Source of the DNA: Spirodela intermedia
Lineage: Eukaryota; Streptophyta; Magnoliopsida; Alismatales; Araceae
DNA length: 64,000 bases
Direction: 5' to 3'
NCBI GenBank assembly: GCA_902729315.2
Contig: LR746268.1
Location: 2,473,501 to 2,537,500, forward strand
Made by a program: the position numbers and the translations under genes. Shown piece by piece: positions 1 through 14,091 of the stretch. The notes below the pieces were generated by a model, which ran no database searches, had not been told where the DNA came from, and saw nothing but the letters and a program-made list of their open reading frames with translations. Position 1 is the stretch's first letter, and each line of letters begins with the position of its first letter.

Positions 1-1932
1 TGTAATCTATGTTGGGAGGAATGAGAAACACTGAAACACTCATTACTTTGATTCTTCTTCTCTCAGGAGATTCGATCATAATATGCCTTAACCTTGTTAT
101 GTAGTGACAACACCTCATTACTTTGATGCTTTGACTCCCAAGAAATTTAACCGTAGTTATGCCTTAACCTGGTTGTACAGTGGCAACATAAAATTCAGAT
201 CGCTGAGGTTCAGCTAAGATGGAGCCAATGGAGAAAGAAGATATGTTGCAATCTTCAGAGGCTTATTATGCTGCAAACCATCAATGCTATTTATGTGACA
301 AGAAATATACGTAATTTCGGAGGGAAACTGTTCTGAGATAAAAAGGTTTTCATGTGTTTTTAAAAAGATGACAAAGTGGATGAGATTTTTATGAAATGAT
401 GAAGTAGGTCATAAACTCTGATGGAGAGGGATACAACTAATGCAAAAAGGGGTTTTCAGTTCATAGATCGCAGACTGGTACCCCAGACTTTCGGCAAAGG
501 AGATCAAGAGGAAAAATGGATGTAGGGGACGGATTTAAGAGAAATGGTAGGATAAGGCGACACCCCAATAACCTAAAACAAAATTGATTGAAAATACGTT
601 TCAAAAACGAACCCCATTACGACCTCGTGTCATCTTTATAAGAGAAGAAAGGAGTCATTCTTTAACTGGATTCCTAATACATTCATTAAATAACTTGACT
701 CTTAACTGATTAGAGAACTATTGTACAGACTACTATTAAAACGTGACTCTTTCCAAAAATAACTGAGAAAAGTTAAGAACGGAATTAAATCAAGTTTTCT
801 TCACCCATCTTGCGTGCATCAACATTCTCTGTTAATGATTATGCAATACTATCTATTTATTTTTTTTAAAGTGAACTTTCCAAAAATATTAATACATGAT
901 GCATAAAGGACAAACACAGAAAAGTTGTTATTTCCCTTAAATGTAATAGAATGCTATCCAAGATTATTGTCTTTATTGTAAATATATAGTGTTTCTTATG
1001 AAGAGCTCCCATGCAGTCTTTCCACAATGCTTCATTCATTTAAACCCACAGCTCATAGAATGCATTAAATACAATACTAAAATATAATTGAGGAATCTTC
1101 AAATTGCTTATATAGCTTGTACGAAGATCTATCTATAGTTGGATTATGCAACAATGTTTTTAGACTATTAATGATGCTCTCCTAAACAACATAATGTTTA
1201 ACCTTTATCCTGAGAGAATATATAGTATTTATCGCTTGAACCACAAGAGATGACCGTTAAATATGCATCGCACAAACCCATATCTTCATAAATATTCCTA
1301 TGGCCATTATTTGTTGCTCCTTTTTTATCAACTTGTAGCCTTACGGCTCAGCCATAATCCTTAGCATAGTGTTGAAAACCAGCAAAAAAAAATTATTTCA
1401 AATAATGGTACGAACTAGACACTGAAAAACTAAAAAGAACTCGGGGAACATAAAAAATAATCTATCAGAAATTTTCGGGGAAGGAAAATCAAGAATTATT
1501 ATGCGATTTTTTCTGATAGACTAAGCATAAGAAACGGGAAAATCCATAAAACAGCTGAAATGAGAGAGAATGTGTTAGAACGTTGGATGAATTTGGTGTA
1601 TAAAAGTGGAAACAGGACTAAGAAAAAAGATGGCAAAAGTGACCGATAGAGGAAGTTTCTACATGACTTGCTAAACAATGAGATTTCCCTTGTTCCTAGC
1701 TTAAAGGTTTATAACTATCTCGGGGATTTAACACTTTCTCCTAGGATCCAAGAGGATAGGACAAAGATCTAGTCACGAAAATAAAGACACAAAGTGATCT
1801 ATCTGAATGGGATTGGGTTGTTCACCTGCGTCAGTTCACAAAGTAGTTTAATGAGATTACAACATAAAGAACAATGATTGACCACAAGTCAGAAGAAGTG
1901 CTTCTATGGAGGACAAGAAAACCAAGGCATAC
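1..1932. other. No recognisable exon; probable intron or flank of the kelch gene
   Basis: This AT-rich stretch lies beyond the last visible exon of the minus-strand kelch gene. I looked on the minus strand for the next kelch blade (an FGG-type strand and a YYNDL-type segment) and found none, so it is either a long intron, with the 3' half of the gene outside the window, or flank of a truncated gene. The first 190 bases hold a diverged tandem duplication of about 75 bp: both units start with CATTACTTTG (41 and 116) and contain a TATGCCTTAACC-like stretch. Nothing else is supported. Confidence 0.5.
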
Positions 1933-4900
1933 CATTCGATGCCCTGATCTAGCACTCGGACAACCCTTCAAAAGTAGTTGTTCCCACTGGTTTGACTTCA
2001 AATCCAATCTCCAGAAATCCTGTGCAAAAGGAACACAAATGATGATGGCAAAATTTCTACACAAACCGAAATGCTCAATGTAAAATGCAGTTCATACAGA
2101 CACTGCGGTCTAACAGCCATAAAAGAAAAAAAATTAGATCGGATAAGACCATGTCAATTATAATAATAATTTTCAAAATGTACAATCTAATTGATAATGT
2201 TGAATAAATTACAAATGCCCTTTTGAAGATTCCGCTGGAACTGTGACATTATCTTGAACAAATGGAAGTCTGGCACCGATGCAACCTCATAATATTCAAT
2301 GGTAAGGAATTTTTGGGGTTGAAATCATGAAAACGACTTGAACCTATCAAAATTTGGACGGTGTTGAAGCTAATAGATATCCTAGGAAGTCAACAAATAT
2401 TACTATGAACATAGTAAATTGTTGGATCGGTTTTGAATGCACTTAAAAGACTTTTCACAGAGCTGTCTTTGTGAAACCCATGAATCAGTGAATATCTTCC
2501 GGGGCCAATAAATAACCTTCCAAGTTAGCACATACCAATGGAATCAAACTGACTGGATACAGGTCCAATTCATCAATCAGCATTGCTGATAAATAGATAA
2601 ACTTTGTCCATATGGAATGAGAAGATGAAGCTAGATGAAGAGTTTCAGCATCTCCATTTAACTTTGTTTGGGAAAACATGGTAAGCTAGTCCTAGTCACC
2701 GTAATTCATCAATTCATTTCGTCCCAGACTAACTCCCGCAACCCATATGGACCTTCTCAAGTCATAAATACTTATCCGCATGGATATCTGAAGCTTGGCC
2801 ACCAGTGAACGAAAATACTCTTCAGTCTGTCTGCCTTGGTTAGGAATCTAGCTGAGCCATGTGAGGCAACCCATGAGAATACAAACAACAGCTCACATGG
2901 ATGCCAGAACATATAGGCCCAAGGAAATGGCCATTAAATCTACAGAAAGCAATTCCACTACACATATGTGATCCTCTTGATTTACTCAAAAATGGGGATG
3001 TAAAATTCCTCCCTTGCTCTAAATTGGGAAGTAATGAATGGGAATCCATCAATTCACCCATCACAGATAACGCAGTAGCAATGAAAGCAAAGTCAAATTT
3101 TCCAGTCGTCTTTCTTTTCTTTAGACATCAACCAATAATCAATGGATAAGACTCCGATCTCCATTAATTAGCTGCTCAAGAATTGATGAACATTTAAACA
3201 ACAAGTCTACTTTTGTGAAGAGTTGGAAACTCTTCATATGGAACCCCGATAAGAAAGAATTCTAGTAAAAATGTGAAGCAAGGAGGTTTTCTCAGAACAT
3301 GAAAGTGTTTCATTGCTTCAAAGATTGAAGAAGATAATCCATAATAGTTCGTCAAGGAAATTAGTCATAAAAGAGAAAGACCAAAAAAAAAAACTGACTT
3401 TGGTTGCAAATAATTTTGGCATGTCAACAGGATTTACGACACTATATTGTCGTTAAATTTCTAATTACTGGCAGGAAAAAAATGACGTGTTAACAAGAAA
3501 AAGCAAGAAAGAAAAGGTTTTTAAGAAAAGTGATGAGTCGAAACTGAAAAGAAAAAAAATGAAGTACCTTGTAGTGATGGAAACGTTCTTGATTTGGGGA
3601 AGTGAACTCACCACCTGAAGGAAAGAAATAAACATGATAAATTTTGGTGGATAGGTCGGTATTCGCCTAAAGACCATAAAGAATAATTGGGCTTAGCCCA
3701 TGCATACCAAATATATACATATGATCCTTCCAAGCAACTGCCTGGTGTGCACTTCGAGGTGGGGGACTGTTGGGACTTGAGATCAACTTCCATTCATTCT
3801 TGTCTATATCATACCGATATAGATCTCCATAAACAAATGTCTACACAATAAGATGGCCTGTTAATGATTTGAAAGTTTACATTTCACGTCCTTACAGAAA
3901 ATAATCGCACTAATATAGAGCAACTATGGATTAATATAATAGAGTGCAGATTATAAATTTCTAAGATGGAGGATTCAATGCATAATCACAAACCCAAAAC
4001 CACACTCAAAAAATTCCAATTTCTATTCATAGTAGATGCATTCATCATTTGTTACTTTACCATTTAGACAGCTCTGTCCATCTCTTATCACTAAAATAAC
4101 CTAAAGAATAATATTTTTCTTTTGAAACATTAAAAAGTGCAAAGAACCAGTTATTTTGAGAGATAGACCTGGTTAAAGAATGTTGATTATATAAAAGGAA
4201 ACAGCAGCACCACTCTTATCCCAGATTACCAAGCTAAATGTGGACAGAAGGAAAACATTAGAAAGTGGTGCAATAACTTAGCGAGAAATTGACCAATTAA
4301 TGATGGAAAAAGCAAGCAGTATGTTTGATGGTACTTCAGATTGGAAACATTATGGAAGTAGTCGGGCCTGGCACTACCATGTCCACAGATTTCCCATGAC
4401 AAAGCAAACACTGATTGATCGAATTCCCATTACAATAATATGAATAGAAAGAAAAGAAATTTCCACAGTTTCTTTCATCACAAAACGAATCACACTGACC
4501 TTTTGCCCATTGTAAAATTCACCACCATACATTACCAACTCTGACAGCTTCAACGGGTTAATAACTAACTGAAAAAAGTAAAAAATAGAGGTCATGGTTA
4601 AACTCACGAAATAGATAATTAACATGCAGCATAAGCAGAATAGAAACTACATGTCTCAATATGTAGAAAAAGTTAAGCATTTCAAATCACGCAGGGCTTT
4701 TTTTAATTTTCAAGTTATTCGCAATTCATCAAATTTAGGCATGCAGAAAGTAACAATAAGGGTAGCAATTTCCGAAAATAATTTCCCAAAATTACAATTA
4801 ACTACTGAAAAAACGTTTTTTTTTTAAATATGAGCTACTTTCTAGTACACAGACTCGTAGGAAGAAAGCAGCAAACACCCACCGAACAGTTCGACCGGGG

Positions 4901-5206
4901 TGACGGCCCAGGGACATTATCCTGGATGTGCACCTCCTTCTTCTTGGCCTCCTCTTTCTGGATGTTCCTCTGATAGATAGAAAGAGGTTACCAAATCAAC
5001 GAGGCCCAAACGCGAAAAAAATTAAATAATAATAATAATAAAGGTACAGCCATCATGATTTGCCTCTTCCTTACAAGAATGGCGTCAATGTCGTCCTCCT
5101 CGGAGACCTTCTTGCCCTCTCGGCGGGCGCGCTTCTCCTCAGCCTTGGCGGTCTTCCTCTCCGTCTTCTCCTTCCCCTTCCCGGGTTTCTTCGCCTTCTT
5201 CCCCAT
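1933..5206 (-). CDS. KLHDC4-type kelch-repeat protein, 5' part (six exons), 3' end not seen
   Basis: Six exons read on the minus strand with GT-AG borders and consistent phases: 5206-5075, 4969-4883, 4568-4500, 3840-3708, 3614-3568 and 2019-1933 (555 nt, 185 codons). The start at 5206 opens with MGKKAKKPGKGKEK, the Lys-rich N-terminus typical of plant KLHDC4 homologues; the upstream in-frame codons at 5281 lack family similarity. Exon 2 is a Lys/Glu-rich segment ending in a PSPRSNCS motif. Exons 3-6 give the first kelch blades, with MYGGEFYNGQK, SPPPRSAHQ, GGEFTSPNQERFHHYKDFW and CPSARSGHR motifs. The family forms a beta-propeller and is usually about 600-700 residues, so more than half is missing. 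No stop or frameshift breaks the visible exons. Function is poorly known; a protein-interaction role is inferred from the fold. Intron 5 (2020-3567) is long. Confidence 0.85.
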
Positions 5207-6399
5207 CCTCAATATTCCGAGGGCGGCAGCCGCGGCGAGCCCCGAGACTTCACAGCTTCCGCCGGCGGACCGTTGCTCCAAGACACTGCCTTTTCACACG
5301 GGGGGGTTTAAGAGGAACCTGACATCGAGCCCGTCTTCTGGTGAGCAACTGGGCCGTACCTACCCAAGCCTCGGCCCAATAAATGGTTTTCCAGATCCCG
5401 GTGCAGCCCAAACGAAGCTTTTAATCTCACAATAATTATTTTTATAAAAGGTTAATTATCTTTTATCTTGTCTACGTAAGCCCTTGTAAATTATAACGGG
5501 ATTACTAATTCCTCCCTTTTTAATTAATAAAAAAATTAATTTTGGGCAAATGAAACATATTTTTATCAAAAAGACAAATAATAATATAACCAAGATCTCC
5601 CTCTCTATTTGTCCCTACCCACTTGGTCTATCTATCCATGTTTATGCCAGATACTATCATTTTTCTAGAAGAACTATTATCATTTTCTGAGCAGATAATA
5701 CTACTTTTTAAAGTAATGTTGTTGTTAGTTAATCAAAGAGGCAGATTTTCTAATGTTACGTTACTTTATTGAGATATATTGCAATTTTTACAAGTAAAAA
5801 GTTTGAAAACTTACTCTTAGATCCGAAATTGTAGGGACTTTATAAAATTATTTGTTAGTTCATACAACAAGAACCAATAGATTAAACTCCCAAGTTGATT
5901 CCTAACCTTCAAACATTCACAAGAAAGGCATCTACTTGATGGTTACCATGTGTTCTACTATGGAATTTAATCTATTTTAATTGCACATTAAATCGTGAAA
6001 ATATTTTTACATTAACGTAATCAAATATATAAAATTAATATTTAATGTGATAATTTCTCGAAACCTCCAATATTGTGAAAATAATGTAAAACACTTAAAG
6101 TAGACATTTTTAGAAAAAAACAAGAGAACTAACACTAATGGGTTTAATTTGATTGGGTCTAACAAAACCCTTTTCAGTTTTATTAAATTAGTATAAAACA
6201 GAAAATAAAAAATAACCATGAAAAGTAATTTTTAAGGGGGGTGGGTCAAGCAGGGTGACAAGGGTTGAAGTAAAAGACCCCCAACAACCTCAACATAGTC
6301 TGAACCTCCTATTTTGCATCAATCAAATGGCTTCATAACAAGAGCATTGAGACGTACATAGACCATATCTGACTCTACTCCATGGGGAATCATTTCCCT
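5207..6399. other. Intergenic region between kelch gene start and CPP1-like gene end
   Basis: This holds the 5' UTR and promoter of the kelch gene (read leftwards from about 5210-5450, GC-rich near the start codon) and the 3' flank of the CPP1-like gene. From 5440 to 6300 it is AT-rich. No supported ORF, RNA gene or transposon end was seen. The two genes are head-to-tail on the same strand, about 1.2 kb apart. Confidence 0.6.
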
Positions 6400-9300
6400 C
6401 TACTTGAGGAAAGTACAGGCAAGGAACAAGAAGACATAGCAAACCAAGGAAGTCATGAGCTCAAGCGTCCACATTGGCTTCAGGAGGAATGATGGGATTG
6501 TTGGCACCACCACTGACCCGCACAGCCAGCCGAGCACTAGAGCTCCAAACCTGAGAGGAGGGGCATCCATGGATCAATCCATCTTGTCATGGAGAGAAAA
6601 CCAAAGACTGTTTCTAGTTCATCAAATATGTACCCAGTTACAGAAGCCCTAGCGACATTACTCATCTTGTCGTTGAGGAAATAGATGCATGAACCAAGGG
6701 AAAGAGCAAGCTGTATGATGAAAATTAGAAAAGAAAAAAACAGAATTAGGGATGATTGGTTAGGATAATCAATTGCAAACAGTTTACTGCAAAAAAGTGT
6801 AAATGCTGTGTGAATTATGCTCCTATATACGATGCTGGATGATTAGTGTGAACTATTCTCCTATATACAAAGAAAAATTAGTATTCACAGACACCCACAG
6901 GCGCTCAAGAACATAAATACTTGTATAAGGGACTCAAAAATGCAGAAAATTGAACACTAATATGGAATCAAGTGAATAATTTAGAGAGATAGAGAACGTA
7001 CTTGGAAGGCAGGGCCGGTCTCAGCAGAGTTCATTATGCTCCAAGCTGCCATGAAGGCAAAAAGAAACATCCTTCTGAGAATCACATCCATGGGAGGAAG
7101 CTCTACATACTCGAGCAATCTCTTGAACCATGGAGGAGACTCTTCCACTTTCTTCTTCAGCCTGGTCTTCAGGTTTATCTTTGTCTTCTTCCGAAGTCTG
7201 AAACTGGACATTAGCAGCTTATCATATGCATCTTCTATAGACTCGTAGCTGCTCTCATGCCCAGCATACTGCTGAATGAGAAAGTTCCGGGCCTCTCTAA
7301 CTTCCTCTTCTGAAGCATCAGCACCCAGGCCAAGACGCTTGTAGGGGTTCCATACATGCCGTCGAGGATATTTCAGCACAGTCCCTGGTAAGAAAGAATT
7401 AAAAAGGACGAAAAGTTTATTATATTCAGATATCGAAGAGAACAATAAAAAATAAAGGAAATTCTAGTTAATTAAATGTGCCCAATTAGATCAGCAATTC
7501 GGATTGGTTTGACTGCCTCATCTGACAGAAAAAACGTCCCATATTCAGTACAAGATGAAATAAACGAATAAGAAGATATTTTTGGTTCAAAAAACGATTC
7601 CACAACAGGCTGAAGCAGGCAAAGGCTCATCGTTTATGACTCAACAGAGCACCACATCAAAGTCCTGCATGCTTATCGACACTCGTCTTCTTCATTATCA
7701 ATACATGAGGATGGATCGGTTATTTGGCCCATGGGAAACATGAAGGCACTATCAACGTTGAGCAGAAACAATACTAGGGATCTGGAAAGCGCAGAAAGAA
7801 ACGACAGAACTAAAATAGCTCAATCCTAAGATGGCACAAGCAACTTAAAACTAATTAAAATTTGCTGAATAATTATAGCTCCTAAGCAGAGACACAATAG
7901 CCAGAAGAAAATATGTGCGAATTCAGAGAAAAAATACATTTATAATAAAATTGAACGAGGGAAATCTAGCAGTCTCTTGCCTATCTTGAAAGCTACACAT
8001 CTTTCATTGTTATTTGTTTAGCTTGATGGGCTCAAGAATAACTAAGTATCAGCAAACCAAGATCTGAGCGCTACATAACTAAGTCAAAATCGCAGCAGGT
8101 TATAATAAATGCAGGGTCGAGCTTACAAGGATTGTGACTTAAGGAAAACCATGTATCCTCTCGTTTTCCTTGTAAAAAGTTCATTCCCAGTATTTTGTAA
8201 AGAAAGACAATGCGCCCTCTGCAGTACGAGCATAATAAAAATTGAAGAATAAAATTTAAAAATAATCGTAAAAATTTTATGATACAACAGTTCTCAACTA
8301 GGATGAGAGACACTTTTTCTGTAATTTCGCCCCTTCTTACTATCTTTCAATGCCTGACTATGGAGCACAAGACAAAGGATAACAGGGTGCTGCCAAGAAG
8401 AACATGGTTATGGACAAACATTAATAGAAGGCAGTTTTGGATGAGGATGTCAACATTTGGCTCATTTGAATAGAGTGGGCTTTCTATATTATGAAAGGAA
8501 CCATTTGAAACAGCATCATTTATATTCCATTTTCTCATCAATTTAAACCACATTTAATTCGTTTCTCTACTTAAGCATGTATAAGAAAAAGGAAATGTAA
8601 ACAGGAGTATGAACATCGCCTTCTCATCTGCTCTTGAAAGACTCCAACGTTCTTGTGTTCTAATCTTTAAATCTGACCACGCCCACAAATTCAACCTTAA
8701 CATAATGCACATATGAGCGGAAGGGCATCTATCTCCATAATTTAGTGATTCAGAGCGTGATGGTTGCCTCAATCACAACAGCAAAAGAAATATCCAGTTC
8801 TTCGCTAATTACGCTACTTATATAATTAAAAAAAACGAATAACGTGGAATAAGTAAAAAAAAATCTCAACGAGATAAGGAATCAAGAGGTCATCTCCCTT
8901 CATGTACGATGAATTCAAGAAACACTTCCAAGGATAGCTCATCGTAAACCAATGATATAGAAAGCGCAATAATGCCCAAAATCAACAGGTAGGACAGGCT
9001 ATGTGAGCATATTCTCCAAAAAAATAGACTCACCAATATAACCTTCACCATCGTCACCGCCCACTGTCAAAGAAGCTGTGCACCTGATGCTCCTTGAAGA
9101 AGCTTGCAAAGGGACTGCCCTTCCATCCTTCAAGCCGCTAACAAGCCCAAAATGAAACGGCCATGAATTTTAGGCCATGAAGAAAAAGTAGATACTCACA
9201 AAGATATAAATCCCAAACATCAGTGCACAAAACATAAATAAATCTCAGAACAGCGAACAATCCAAAGGAAATAGGAAATCCAAATATTATCGGCAATAAA

Positions 9301-9431
9301 CTGTCGAAAAATACGATACATCGAACCAAAGTGTATAAAGGAAGCACAAGGGAGGAAGAATACAAATCAAAGCGCCGGCGAAGCCGAGGAGAGAGGCCAC
9401 ACGGGGGGTTGGCGAGGGAGAGGGCTCCCAT
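6400..9431 (-). CDS. CPP1: CPP1-like chloroplast J-like chaperone (CHAPERONE-LIKE PROTEIN OF POR1)
   Basis: Five exons on the minus strand with GT-AG borders and matching phases: 9431-9364, 9137-9034, 7384-7002, 6710-6634 and 6550-6400, stop TAG at 6402-6400. The product is 260 residues, the usual length of the family. Residues 1 to about 50 are Ser/Arg-rich, like a chloroplast transit peptide. Exon 3 carries the J-like region ([17 protein letters not shown] to AYDKLLM) without an HPD motif, as known for this family, then a basic stretch and [15 protein letters not shown]. Four hydrophobic segments follow, the first at the end of exon 3 and the last two in exon 5. In Arabidopsis CPP1 (also CDF1) stabilises light-dependent protochlorophyllide oxidoreductase in plastid membranes; that role is inferred by homology. 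The ATG at 9431 was chosen because upstream in-frame sequence has only a GTG at 9479. The gene looks intact. Confidence 0.93.
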
Positions 9432-11574
9432 CCCGCTTCCCTTCCACGCAACGAACAGCGGAGCAGCAGCCCTGGACACAGTCGCTCAGGATAAAGAAGG
9501 AACGCCGACCAAAACCCTAGCCCTGACTACACAACTGACACAACTACCAGCGACCTCCTTCCTCCTCCCTTCGTCGGCGTCGCCACTGCGACCGCCGTCG
9601 GCCGAGCGGAAGGAGGAAAGCAAGGAAGAAACATGACCCATCTAATCTGCACCGCGAGCTTAATCGTGAAGCCACACGCGTGAGGCCGCTTCACGAGTGC
9701 GGACGGCCGAGCATCCGATGGGGACCACCCCGTCACCATCACACACTTGGAATCAGCCGTTTAAACGGTGGAACTTACAACTACAGTAATAATATGAATA
9801 TTCATTTATGAACTTTACAAAATAATTACGTCTTCAACACTTTTCCACTGAATATTTTTTATTATTAAAAAAAGAGATAATAAATGGCCTATTTTTGAGA
9901 CAAGCTCGAGGATGGCAGAGAGAGAAGGGGAGATTAGGAATGCCAACATATTTCTCGTCTTCTTCTTTTAATATTAGAGAGAAAGATATTTTATAAATGG
10001 CAATCCCCAAATAGATAAAAAATAGTCAATTTAGGAAAAAATGTGCCTATTTTATATAAACATATAAAAAAATGAAAATAGAAAACGTAAACTTACTTTG
10101 ATATTACATCATGTTGAAAAAGAAAAGAGAAATATCTCTCTTATTGTTTAGTTTATGCCCCTCTAATATATGAAGTGTTAGGGGCCTACCAATTCAAGGC
10201 AATTATTAGGCCAAGAATTGAAGATGTGGTCAAACACACTATCTAATTAATGTAATAGTTGTAAGGTTAAAGACTCGTCTCCATACATATAAATAATAAA
10301 TTTGTCTAGATTGATTAGGAGGCCTGCAAAGGAGTTGTAAGGTGGACCCCCAAGGACTCAGTGAAGGAAGCATGAAGAAAGGAAAAATCATAAAAAATAG
10401 TTAGGGATCTCTTGGATTAACCTCTATAGTGATTCTAAGGTCTCCTTCATAGACCTCTTTCTCCTATCTTGTTATGTGAAGTTTAGATTTTTTTAAAAAA
10501 AATCCTAGCCAAATTTCCAATGTACATCCTCTATTCTTAATATCTTGAGATGAGCTACAACACCTAGCAATAGCAATAGGTGGTACAAGAACTTAGAAAT
10601 AACATTGAAGACTTGAAAATAGAACTCCATAATCTACTAGTGATAGAGGTAGAAATATTGAAGATTATGTCCATAGAGAATGCAATGAAATATGTCACAA
10701 ATACAATAGTGCAATTCTTGCAACAACAAGACAATAATGAGTAATGCTATAAAATACAAAGAAGACATTCTATCAATTAGAGGGGCCAACAAAACTGTAC
10801 AAGAGGAAGTAATAGAGGTAATGGATTAACCACAAACACACATTTACTAGAGGATGATCAATTCTTGTGAGACCAGGTCACAAACATCTATGGAGGATCT
10901 AATTGTAGGTAGTTAGAAAGGACAATTTGGAATTAATTTTATTAAATAGGTTGATCTTTCGCATATAAATGATATTGAGATACAAGGTACTAGTAAGAAG
11001 GATCAATTGATGGTTACAACAGTCAGTAGAAATGGCAAAACTTTAGTATATTTCAAGTGAACAGAATTACAAAATACATTTAATGTTTGGGAATACATTG
11101 AATAATACTTGAGGAATATATTTAGATCAAAATTAGTCATCTTGTTTTGAGGTTAATTTCAAGATAAAAAATAATAGAGGCTAGTGGGTTGAAAATAGGT
11201 GAAAATGTTAGCTATTGTCCAACGCATTTCATGAAAATTTGGAGGAAATTTTTAGAACCATTTCATTAAATGACTGAAATTCAAAATTCATATAAAAGTT
11301 ATGTTCAAGTCCGAAGGACTCATTGATATTATGAAAATTGCACAAGTCATGGAGGTAAAATTGGTAGTTTAAAAGTTGTGATTGAATTGAGAAGCAACAA
11401 ATTGATGAAGCTTGCATTATATAGTGTCAAATAAAAGTAGTCAACTTAAGGGCAAGCTTAATAATGAAAGATTACTTACAAAGAAAATGAACAAATAGAA
11501 TGACAAAATAATTTCATTTTTCTTGAGGTTTTTGTGTTAAGTTTGGGTTTACTATCAAATAGGGAAGTAGGCAT
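9432..11574. other. CPP1 promoter/5' UTR followed by AT-rich unassigned DNA
   Basis: From 9432 to about 9780 the sequence is GC-rich and contains the 5' UTR and proximal promoter of the CPP1-like gene (transcribed leftwards). From about 9780 to 11574 it is AT-rich with no supported coding region. The stretch 10540-11150 has a patchwork of short open stretches like worn-out retroelement gag, but I could not match any domain. Confidence 0.45.
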
Positions 11575-13290
11575 TGATATGCCCAAAGTTGTTGTTAACT
11601 TAAACACTCAAACTTAATATTTATAACTAAAAATCAAAATAAACTCCCTTTAATTATAAGGATTTCAGGTCAATCCTCAAGGAAATTAGAAAGTTGAAAG
11701 CATCATTTTAATATAGAAAGTGTGAAAAAATAGAAATCAAATAGTATTTTTTAAAAATTATGAACACCAAAAATATCTAACTCTAAAAATTAGAAAAAAC
11801 TAAGAAAATATAAATGACTAACTCTAATTTAAATATCCCTATAAAATGTCTCATAATTCAACGTGTCACTCTCTAAACAACAAGATTACTAGATGTCGAA
11901 AATTAGAAATTGAGAACATAAAAAAATAAAACAAATAGTGAAAATAGTTATTATAAAATCTAGAAACCTAAACTAAACTTATTCTAAAAGTGAGAAAATT
12001 ATAGAAGATAAGAAATTAATCATGCTACATTTTCCCAAAAGATATTAACCTAATTCCATGTGGCACTCATGAAATCAAATTTATTTCAAGAAAAGGTCAA
12101 AAATACAGAAAATTCAGGAAACAATTCTTTTAAAACCTAAAAACATATTCAAAACAATTTTTAAAATCACGAAAACATTAGAGAAGATAAGAAACTAACT
12201 ATGCTATATTTTTCTAAAAGATATTACTAATTCCATGTGGCACTCATGAAATCAGATTCAATCTACAAAAAGGTTGAATCAAGAAACTTAGAAAATGATT
12301 CTCAGTGATGTGCATAATGATTTTGTCACGAAAGCACAAAAACATGATCTTTAGACAAGATTGAATTTGTAAGGAAGTAAGGTATTCGGAAAATATCATA
12401 AATCTAAACTCAATTGTACAATTTGTTTACCTAGAAAACGATTTCCAATTATATGCTTGATGATCTATCACCAAATCACCAAAATATGATCTTTTGAAGA
12501 GATAAAATATTCATTGGATTTTTATAAAAGTAAGATATTTAGAAAAAATCTTAAATCTAAAAAAAACTAGAGTTGATACAAATGTCCTTTATCAAAAATA
12601 GAGAACATAACTCACTTGAAATTCAATGAATGTCATTTATTAAATGATACTCATCATCCACAAAATAAAAGAGAGTCTAAGGAGTTAAGAAAAGAGAGAA
12701 AAAGGTGGAGATGTCGTGCTTACAACCTTAAGGCCTCAGTTGTCTATCACTTTGGTGCCACCTCCCTTTTTGTTTTTGGTTGCCACCTCCTATTTGAGAG
12801 TAAACAAGTTTCCTTTCATTTGCCCTCTCTAAGATTCATATACCAACACCCTTGGGCCTTCTTTCTCCATCATTTGCATGGGTTGATTAAGCCCAATCTT
12901 TTGGGTGCTATGTTTAATTTTTTTATGTCCCAATCTGTCCTTTCCCATGTTTGGGGTCTTTAACTTTTACATTTCATGCTAATTCTTCTCACTTTAGAAA
13001 ATTCATATAAATTAATCTCTTTTGAATAAAATTCTTAAATTTTAGATCCCTTTTCTTGGTAAATTGAGATATATTCTCAAGGTGATAAAACCTTGGAAAA
13101 AGGTTAGAAAATATTGCTAACTAAATTCATAAATGTATGATTTAGATGTAGCTACATTTAGAGTTATTTATACATATCTTTGACCTTTGCTCTAATATGA
13201 TGAGATAATAATTAATTGTTATTATGATTCATTAATACAAAAATAAAAGAGATAATTAATTAATTATTAGTGATAAATAAATATTTATCA
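11575..13290 (-). repeat. 3' LTR of the outer gypsy element (1716 bp)
   Basis: On the minus strand it starts TGATAAATATTTATTTATC and ends GGGCATATCA, i.e. TG...CA. It is directly preceded by the polypurine tract AGTGGGGGGGATG (13291-13303). Near its end it has TTCCTTGAGGATTGACCTG, a motif seen also near the end of the other LTR at 33773-34903. Internally there is a diverged tandem duplication of about 180 bp: a segment with TTCCATGTGGCACTCATGAA occurs around 12053 and again around 12232. The ORFs inside are chance ORFs. Confidence 0.65.
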
Positions 13291-14091
13291 CATCCCCCCC
13301 ACTAAAGCATTGCTAGTCCCTTAGCAATGAATATATAAAAAATATAGACTAGCACTAATCAAAGCATCAAAAATAAATATGCCACCATTCAACTTATGAA
13401 TACACCTCAAATGAAGCATGAACTTTGAATCCTATGACAAGTAGGGAATATGCACCAAGTGCTTGTCTAAATGCTCTACAAATCATGGTATGTCTTCCAC
13501 ATCATTGTCATTAGTTCTCATCCAAATACTATGTGGAACCTTGCAAAGGTTTAAGGTCAACTCTTCCAAGTCCCTCAAGAGTATCTATTACCCTTCTATC
13601 CCTCCTTTCTACCTAATACTCTAGGCATCAATTGCCACTAGGGTTGGGGTAGGCAAACTTTAAGTTTTACATGCATTGCCTTTCTGCCTTAAGGAGGTTA
13701 GATGATGTAGAGTGAATGAGATTTAGAAGATGCAGAGTTTAAATCATGGCACTTGTAGGGTTTAACTTTGACTTTGACTTTTAACTCTTTTTTTTTTCCC
13801 TACCCTGCTCTTTTACCCTTGCCCTTTGTATAATTTTTTTATTGACTAATACTTTTCTAGGAGCTTCATACTCTTGCTAGCTACCAAGGACTTATAAGAT
13901 AATATATCTCAAGGTTACTAGGCTGAGAAGAAGGCCTCTAAATAACCCCAAGGGGTTGGGGAAGATTAGCTCTCCTTACTAGGAGATGCAAAGTAGATGA
14001 AACTATCAAACCTATCCTTAAGATGACAATAGAGAACCTTTTAATGCTAAGGACAACAAGTGAACAAGATTTTAGTTTCTCTCCTCTTCTT
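13291..14091 (-). other. Polypurine tract and 3' non-coding spacer of the outer gypsy element
   Basis: On the minus strand, GCTTTAGTGGGGGGGATG immediately before the LTR is the polypurine tract used to prime plus-strand DNA. The roughly 780 bp before it carry no ORF and resemble the long spacer between pol and 3' LTR of Tat/Athila elements. The motif CATTGCTAAGGGACTAGCAA recurs on the plus strand at about 56540. Confidence 0.5.

Noticed and set aside
2485-3149. Open stretches on both strands in kelch intron 5, at first suggesting an additional nested gene.
   Set aside because: No domain could be recognised and the frames break; the flanking exons splice well without it.
5055-5435. A 126-codon plus-strand ORF over the kelch gene start.
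   Set aside because: It is the antisense shadow of the Lys/Glu-rich first exon and its GC-rich 5' flank.
12616-12963. A 115-codon plus-strand ORF.
   Set aside because: It lies inside the gypsy LTR 11575-13290 and has no recognisable similarity.
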